A stretch of 28,997 bases of DNA from Candidatus Baldrarchaeota archaeon (GTDB taxonomy: Archaea > Asgardarchaeota > Baldrarchaeia > Baldrarchaeales > DXJG01): NCBI GenBank assembly GCA_030587435.1, contig JAUQZC010000128.1:1-28997 (forward strand), given 5' to 3'. Positions 25,461 through 28,997 of this stretch are shown piece after piece; the stretch's first letter is position 1, and each line of letters begins with the position of its first letter. A program made the position numbers and the translations under genes. The notes beneath the pieces are model-generated. The model was not told the DNA's origin, searched no databases, and was given only the letters and a program-made list of their open reading frames with translations.

Positions 25461-25961
25461 ATGATGATTAGTATATGGGAAAAGCTAGTATCCTTCGTAA
25501 GCCAGTTACTAGAGCCTTATAAGTACCCTCCAAACTCCGCCATTTTCATATTTATACTTTCTGTTGCGTTATCAGTCTTAATTTCAGCATTAAACAGAAT
25601 GATCCTTGACATAGAAAAATTAAGAAGATATGAGGAAAAAATACGAAAGTGGCAACAAATGTACTTTAAAGCGAGAAAAACAGGAGACAAAAAACTACTT
25701 TTAAAAGCTGAAAGACAAAGCAAATACATACAAAGACTTCAATCAAAGGTTGCATCGGAAAGATTCAAACCTATGCTAATATATCTTGTCCCATTTATGC
25801 TACTGTTTTGGATACTTAATAGCATATACAAGAAATCAATTGTTGTCTTTCTACCGATCGCATTACCGTGGCTTGGAAACCAACTCACTTTCTTTTGGTG
25901 GTACCTCCTCTGCAACTTTGCCGTCGGAGGGCCAATCCAAAAATTATTTAAAATAACCTAA
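25461..25961 (+). CDS. DUF106 / EMC3-TMCO1 family membrane insertase homologue
   Basis: The 166-residue protein has three membrane helices (about residues 24-46, 104-121 and 128-152). Between helices one and two is a basic cytoplasmic coiled coil (LRRYEEKIRKWQQMYFKARK). This is the layout of the archaeal DUF106 (Ylp1) members of the YidC/Oxa1 superfamily, which bind ribosomes and help insert membrane proteins. Its place directly after SecY is conserved and fits a shared role at the membrane. The ATG at 25461 may alternatively be the second of two adjacent ATGs (25464); GAGGGAGAA lies upstream. Confidence 0.93.
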   Translation: MMISIWEKLVSFVSQLLEPYKYPPNSAIFIFILSVALSVLISALNRMILDIEKLRRYEEKIRKWQQMYFKARKTGDKKLLLKAERQSKYIQRLQSKVASERFKPMLIYLVPFMLLFWILNSIYKKSIVVFLPIALPWLGNQLTFFWWYLLCNFAVGGPIQKLFKIT

Positions 25962-26027
25962 AGGCTATTATCAAAAAACTTAATAACTCATTACCATTGC
26001 TAATATGTTACCTACGGAGGTACAAAA

Positions 26028-26300
26028 ATGCCAGAACCACGCTATCGATCAAGGTCTATAAGAAGAAGATATCTATGCACACCTGGAGGAAGAGTAACTA
26101 TCCACTACCGGAGGAAAAAACCTGACGTAGCGAAATGTGCGCTATGCGGTCAACCCCTTAGAGGAGTACCCAGATTAAGACCAGCAGAGTTCAGAAAACT
26201 CACAAAAAGTCAGAGAAGGCCTGAAAGACCTTTCGGTGGATATCTGTGTCACAAATGTTTAGCGTTAGAAATTAAAAAGGCCGTTAGAGGTATAGCATAG
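26028..26300 (+). CDS. rpl34e: 50S ribosomal protein L34e (eL34)
   Basis: The 90-residue protein starts PEPRYRSRSIRRRYLCTPGG. It carries two Cys pairs, CALCGQP near residue 37 and CHKC near residue 77, which form a zinc site as in archaeal eL34. The ATG at 26028 has a strong CGGAGGT site. It is followed two bases later by cytidylate kinase, a common archaeal pairing. Confidence 0.96.
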   Translation: MPEPRYRSRSIRRRYLCTPGGRVTIHYRRKKPDVAKCALCGQPLRGVPRLRPAEFRKLTKSQRRPERPFGGYLCHKCLALEIKKAVRGIA

Positions 26301-26302
26301 CG

Positions 26303-26854
26303 ATGAACCTTATAATAGCCATTAGCGGACCTGCAGGAAGCGGAAAAACAACCTATGCTAAAAAATTAGCAGCAGAGTTAGGACTACGCTATATCTCGGC
26401 GGGACAATTATTTAGAAGAATGGCGAATGAAAAAGGCATGTCTTTAGTAGAATTCAGCCGAATAGCAGAAAAAAACTACGAAATAGATAAAGAAATAGAT
26501 AGAAGAACCTTAGAAGAGGCAAAAAGAGGTAATGTGATACTAGACGGAAGACTAACAGCGTGGGTAACAAAAGACATCGCAGATCTAAAAATACTTCTTA
26601 CAGCTCCTCTAGAAGTGAGAGTAAAGCGGATAGCAAATAGAGATAAAAAAGATTATAACGAAGTCTTTAAAGAAACTGTCGAACGCGAGCGAAGCGAGCT
26701 GAAAAGATATAAAGAAATCTACGGCGCAAATCCCTACGAGCTTTCACTATATGACATCGTATTGAATACAAGTAAATTTACCATAAATGCAGCGGTAAGA
26801 ATTTTAAAGAAAATAGTTGAGGAATATGTTGCCTCCCGCACCTCAACAGGATGA
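26303..26854 (+). CDS. cmk: Cytidylate kinase (archaeal type)
   Basis: The 183-residue P-loop kinase phosphorylates CMP (and dCMP) to the diphosphate with ATP. The Walker A loop is SGPAGSGKTTYAKKLA (about residues 7-22), the NMP-binding part includes ISAGQLFRRMA and ILDGRLTAW, and the lid region is RDKKDYNEVFKETVERE. The C-terminus KKIVEEY is family-like. The ATG at 26303 is two bases after the L34e stop. Its place between L34e and L14e matches other archaea. Confidence 0.95.
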   Translation: MNLIIAISGPAGSGKTTYAKKLAAELGLRYISAGQLFRRMANEKGMSLVEFSRIAEKNYEIDKEIDRRTLEEAKRGNVILDGRLTAWVTKDIADLKILLTAPLEVRVKRIANRDKKDYNEVFKETVERERSELKRYKEIYGANPYELSLYDIVLNTSKFTINAAVRILKKIVEEYVASRTSTG

Positions 26855-26905
26855 ATCTAGCTGGGGCGACCTACTAGATGACTGAGAGTGTAGGAGGTGA
26901 AATAG

Positions 26906-27196
26906 TTGAGCGCAATAGAAGTAGGAAGAATATGCGTTAAAACAAGTGGAAGAGAAGCAGGAAGAAAATGTGTAATTGTCGAAATAATTGATAAAAATTT
27001 TGTTTTAGTAACTGGACCAAAAGATGTAACTGGTGTTAGAAGAAGAAGATGCAACATCAAACATCTTGAACCAACACCAGACAAAATAGAAATAAGTAAA
27101 GGTGCAAGTGACGAGGAAGTTAAAAAAGCCCTTGAAGAAGCAGGCAAACTTGAAGAAATGAGAGAAAAAATTAAAATAGCACCAAAAATCATTTAA
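26906..27196 (+). CDS. rpl14e: 50S ribosomal protein L14e (eL14)
   Basis: The 96-residue protein has an SH3-like KOW fold: [20 protein letters not shown], then [20 protein letters not shown] and CNIKHLEPT. The start is TTG at 26906 with GGAGGTGA upstream. It sits between cytidylate kinase and Cbf5 in the usual order. Confidence 0.96.
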   Translation: MSAIEVGRICVKTSGREAGRKCVIVEIIDKNFVLVTGPKDVTGVRRRRCNIKHLEPTPDKIEISKGASDEEVKKALEEAGKLEEMREKIKIAPKII

Positions 27197-27256
27197 ACTC
27201 CTATTTTCTTTAATATTTTGAGAATAGACATGTTTCTGTAACGTAAGGTGAATTGT

Positions 27257-28270
27257 TTGAGTAAAAGAAAACTGCCATCAGATGTAAAAAGAGAAATTTT
27301 GATAAAAAACGAAGCGGAGACAAGCCCAGATTATGGATGTCCACCTACTGAGAGACCTATTGAGGAGCATATAAGAAAGGGAATTATAAATTTAGATAAA
27401 CCAGCCGGCCCAACTAGCCATGAAGTTGTTTCATGGGTCAAAAAAATTTTAAATTTAAGAAAAGCTGGGCACGGAGGAACGTTAGACCCAAAGGTAACAG
27501 GTATACTTCCAGTAGCATTAGAGGACGCCACAAAAATTATTCAATCACTTCTCCCGGCAGGAAAGGAATATGTAACAGTCATTCAACTTCATGGGGATGT
27601 ATCAAAGGAAAAAATTAAAAAAGTTATTAAAGAGTTTGAGGGCCCCATATATCAGCGCCCTCCAGTACGTTCATCGGTAAAAAGACGATTAAGAATAAGA
27701 AACATCTATTACATAGATATCCTCGAAGTAGAAGGCCGTAACATTCTTTTAAGAATTGGATGTCAAGCTGGAACCTACATTAGAAAAATTGCTCACGATA
27801 TTGGGGAAGCTTTAGGCGTTGGAGCTCACATGAGAGAACTTAGAAGAACGCGAACAGGACCTTTCAAAGAAGATGTAACATTAGTAACCCTACATGACGT
27901 GATTGACGCCTACTACTTTTGGAAAGAAGACGGTGATGAAACTTTCCTAAGAAAAGTCATACAACCTATGGAGAAGGGCCTAGAACACCTGCCACATATT
28001 TGGATTAGAGATTCAGCTGTAGATGCGGTATGCCATGGAGCAAATTTGGCGGCTCCTGGTATTGTTAAACTTCACGGCGGCATAAAACCTGGAGATCTAG
28101 TTGCAATTTTCACCTTAAAAAATGAAGCTGTAGCCCTTGGGAAAGCCCTAGTGTCTTCAAAAGAAATGTTAGAGAAAAACCATGGAATTGTTGTTGACAC
28201 CGAGAGAGTATTGATGGAGAGAGGTACATATCCCTCTTGGCACGAATTTAAGAAAGAACAAAAATCCTAA
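27257..28270 (+). CDS. cbf5: tRNA/rRNA pseudouridine synthase Cbf5 (TruB/dyskerin family)
   Basis: The 337-residue enzyme is the catalytic subunit of archaeal H/ACA RNPs and can also modify U55 of tRNA. The N-terminal extension (to about residue 40) precedes GIINLDKPAGPTSHEVV. The catalytic aspartate is D77 in HGGTLDPKVTGILPVAL. A later RNA-binding block is GTYIRKIAHDIGEALG. The PUA domain covers about residues 245-320 with GANLAAPGIVKLHGGIKPGD. The start is TTG at 27257 after GGTGA; a GTG at 27248 overlaps the ribosome binding site itself. Confidence 0.96.
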   Translation: MSKRKLPSDVKREILIKNEAETSPDYGCPPTERPIEEHIRKGIINLDKPAGPTSHEVVSWVKKILNLRKAGHGGTLDPKVTGILPVALEDATKIIQSLLPAGKEYVTVIQLHGDVSKEKIKKVIKEFEGPIYQRPPVRSSVKRRLRIRNIYYIDILEVEGRNILLRIGCQAGTYIRKIAHDIGEALGVGAHMRELRRTRTGPFKEDVTLVTLHDVIDAYYFWKEDGDETFLRKVIQPMEKGLEHLPHIWIRDSAVDAVCHGANLAAPGIVKLHGGIKPGDLVAIFTLKNEAVALGKALVSSKEMLEKNHGIVVDTERVLMERGTYPSWHEFKKEQKS

Positions 28271-28316
28271 TAATCAAAATTTAACTAAAATATCAAAATA
28301 AACGGAAGAAAACAAT

Positions 28317-28925
28317 ATGCCTAACCACTATTTCTCAAAAATTCCCGTAACCCCACTAAAAATTTACAAGATAAAGACTGTTCTAAGAGGAATGTACTTC
28401 GAATTTTTAACAGCTCCAGGAGTTTTTTCATACAAAAAAGTTGATAAAGGCACACGTATTCTAATAGAGTCCATGGTGCTTCCCGAAGAAGGATATCTAT
28501 TGGATTTAGGCTGTGGATATGGTATAATAGGCATAGTTGCGGCAAAAATAAACCCAAAGTTAAAAGTATTTATGACAGATATTAATGAGAGAGCAGTCTG
28601 GTTAGCAAAGAAAAATGCCGAACTAAACCAAGTTAAAAACATAAAAGTATTACAAGGAGACTTGTATAAGCCAGTAATCAACCAAAAATTTGACGCAATA
28701 ATCACCAACCCCCCTATTCACGCCGGACTAAAAACAGTTTTTGAAATAATAGAAAAATCACCCAATCACCTTAATCAAAACGGAACCCTACAGATAGTAG
28801 CCAAAACTAAGCTGGGAGCAAAAAGAATAGCCGAAAAAATGCTGCAAACATACAAAAATGTTAGAGAAATATCTAAAAAATCGGGGTACCGGGTCCTATT
28901 ATCCAGAAGAATTTATAAGGAATAA
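28317..28925 (+). CDS. RsmC-like small-domain SAM methyltransferase (predicted rRNA guanine N2)
   Basis: The 202-residue class I methyltransferase has the SAM loop LLDLGCGYGIIGIVAA (about residues 61-76), the acidic MTDINERA following strand two, and the NPPIHAG motif at N131-G137, which marks N-methylation of a base. This matches the RsmC-type (COG2813) family that methylates a guanine in 16S rRNA; archaeal members are single-domain, as here. The ATG at 28317 follows GGAAG. It lies 46 bases after cbf5, so an RNA-modification pairing is likely. The precise target is inferred only. Confidence 0.9.
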   Translation: MPNHYFSKIPVTPLKIYKIKTVLRGMYFEFLTAPGVFSYKKVDKGTRILIESMVLPEEGYLLDLGCGYGIIGIVAAKINPKLKVFMTDINERAVWLAKKNAELNQVKNIKVLQGDLYKPVINQKFDAIITNPPIHAGLKTVFEIIEKSPNHLNQNGTLQIVAKTKLGAKRIAEKMLQTYKNVREISKKSGYRVLLSRRIYKE

Positions 28926-28947
28926 GTACTTAACCAAAAATCGTCAC

Positions 28948-28953
28948 CTTTTT
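28948..28953 (+). terminator. Possible U-rich terminator after the methyltransferase
   Basis: A run of six T follows CACC about 22 bases after the stop codon at 28925. Archaeal RNA polymerase pauses and releases at U-rich tracts, so this may end the L34e-methyltransferase transcript. No hairpin precedes it. Confidence 0.3.
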
Positions 28954-28997
28954 TAAATAATGCTATAACTAAGATTGTGCATTGACTTTAAATACGC

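Overview
The window is a stretch of AT-rich archaeal chromosome. The archaeal assignment rests on many independent genes: a near-complete archaeal-type spc-like ribosomal protein run (with S4e, L32e, L19e), L37e, L34e and L14e, Rnp1 of RNase P, an LSm/Sm protein, aCPSF1, archaeal SecY, a DUF106 membrane protein and Cbf5. Initiation uses Shine-Dalgarno sites with unusually many TTG starts, and archaeal TATA boxes are visible. A SepF gene implies FtsZ-type division. The lineage cannot be fixed by reading. The fused fae-hps gene and the presence of L14e and L34e would fit a TACK archaeon such as a Bathyarchaeia member, but also several euryarchaeal groups.

Layout. Positions 240-950 hold a small membrane protein and two tRNAs (Val-GAC, Ala-GGC) on the minus strand. 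At 1129-2335 a minus-strand operon encodes LSm, L37e and a Toprim/coiled-coil protein. It is divergent from a plus-strand pair, PUA protein and SepF (2420-3389). At 3395-6487 lies aCPSF1, the beta-CASP ribonuclease of archaeal transcription termination and mRNA 3'-end processing. It is interrupted by a 392-residue intein placed directly beside a metal-binding motif. Next come UPF0179, a long FKBP prolyl isomerase, a PUA-like protein overlapping an NSUN-type RNA m5C methyltransferase, a metallophosphoesterase, and a bifunctional fae-hps gene.

From 12.1 kb onward is the ribosomal protein region, and it is rearranged. S19 stands alone on the plus strand. It is followed by a minus-strand block: a frameshifted membrane-protein gene, a small membrane protein, PGI/PMI, Rnp1, L29, S3 and L22. 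The plus-strand S17-L14-L24-S4e-L5-S14-S8-L6-L32e-L19e-L18-S5-L30-L15-SecY series then resumes, ending with DUF106, L34e, cytidylate kinase, L14e, Cbf5 and an RsmC-like methyltransferase. Flipping roughly 12.5-17.1 kb would restore the usual archaeal order S19-L22-S3-L29-Rnp1-...-S17, so a single inversion is the simplest explanation. A 602-bp gene-free divergent promoter region marks one junction.

Functionally the window is dominated by translation and RNA metabolism: ribosome assembly, rRNA/tRNA modification, RNase P, Sm-like protein and 3'-end processing. The translocon and a division factor are added, plus two sugar-phosphate/one-carbon enzymes (Fae-Hps and PGI/PMI). The most notable items are the aCPSF1 intein with a decayed endonuclease, the inverted ribosomal block, the split HH/CxGC membrane-protein gene, and the Toprim protein of unknown function in the LSm-L37e operon. 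I found no CRISPR array, transposase or obvious new defence system.
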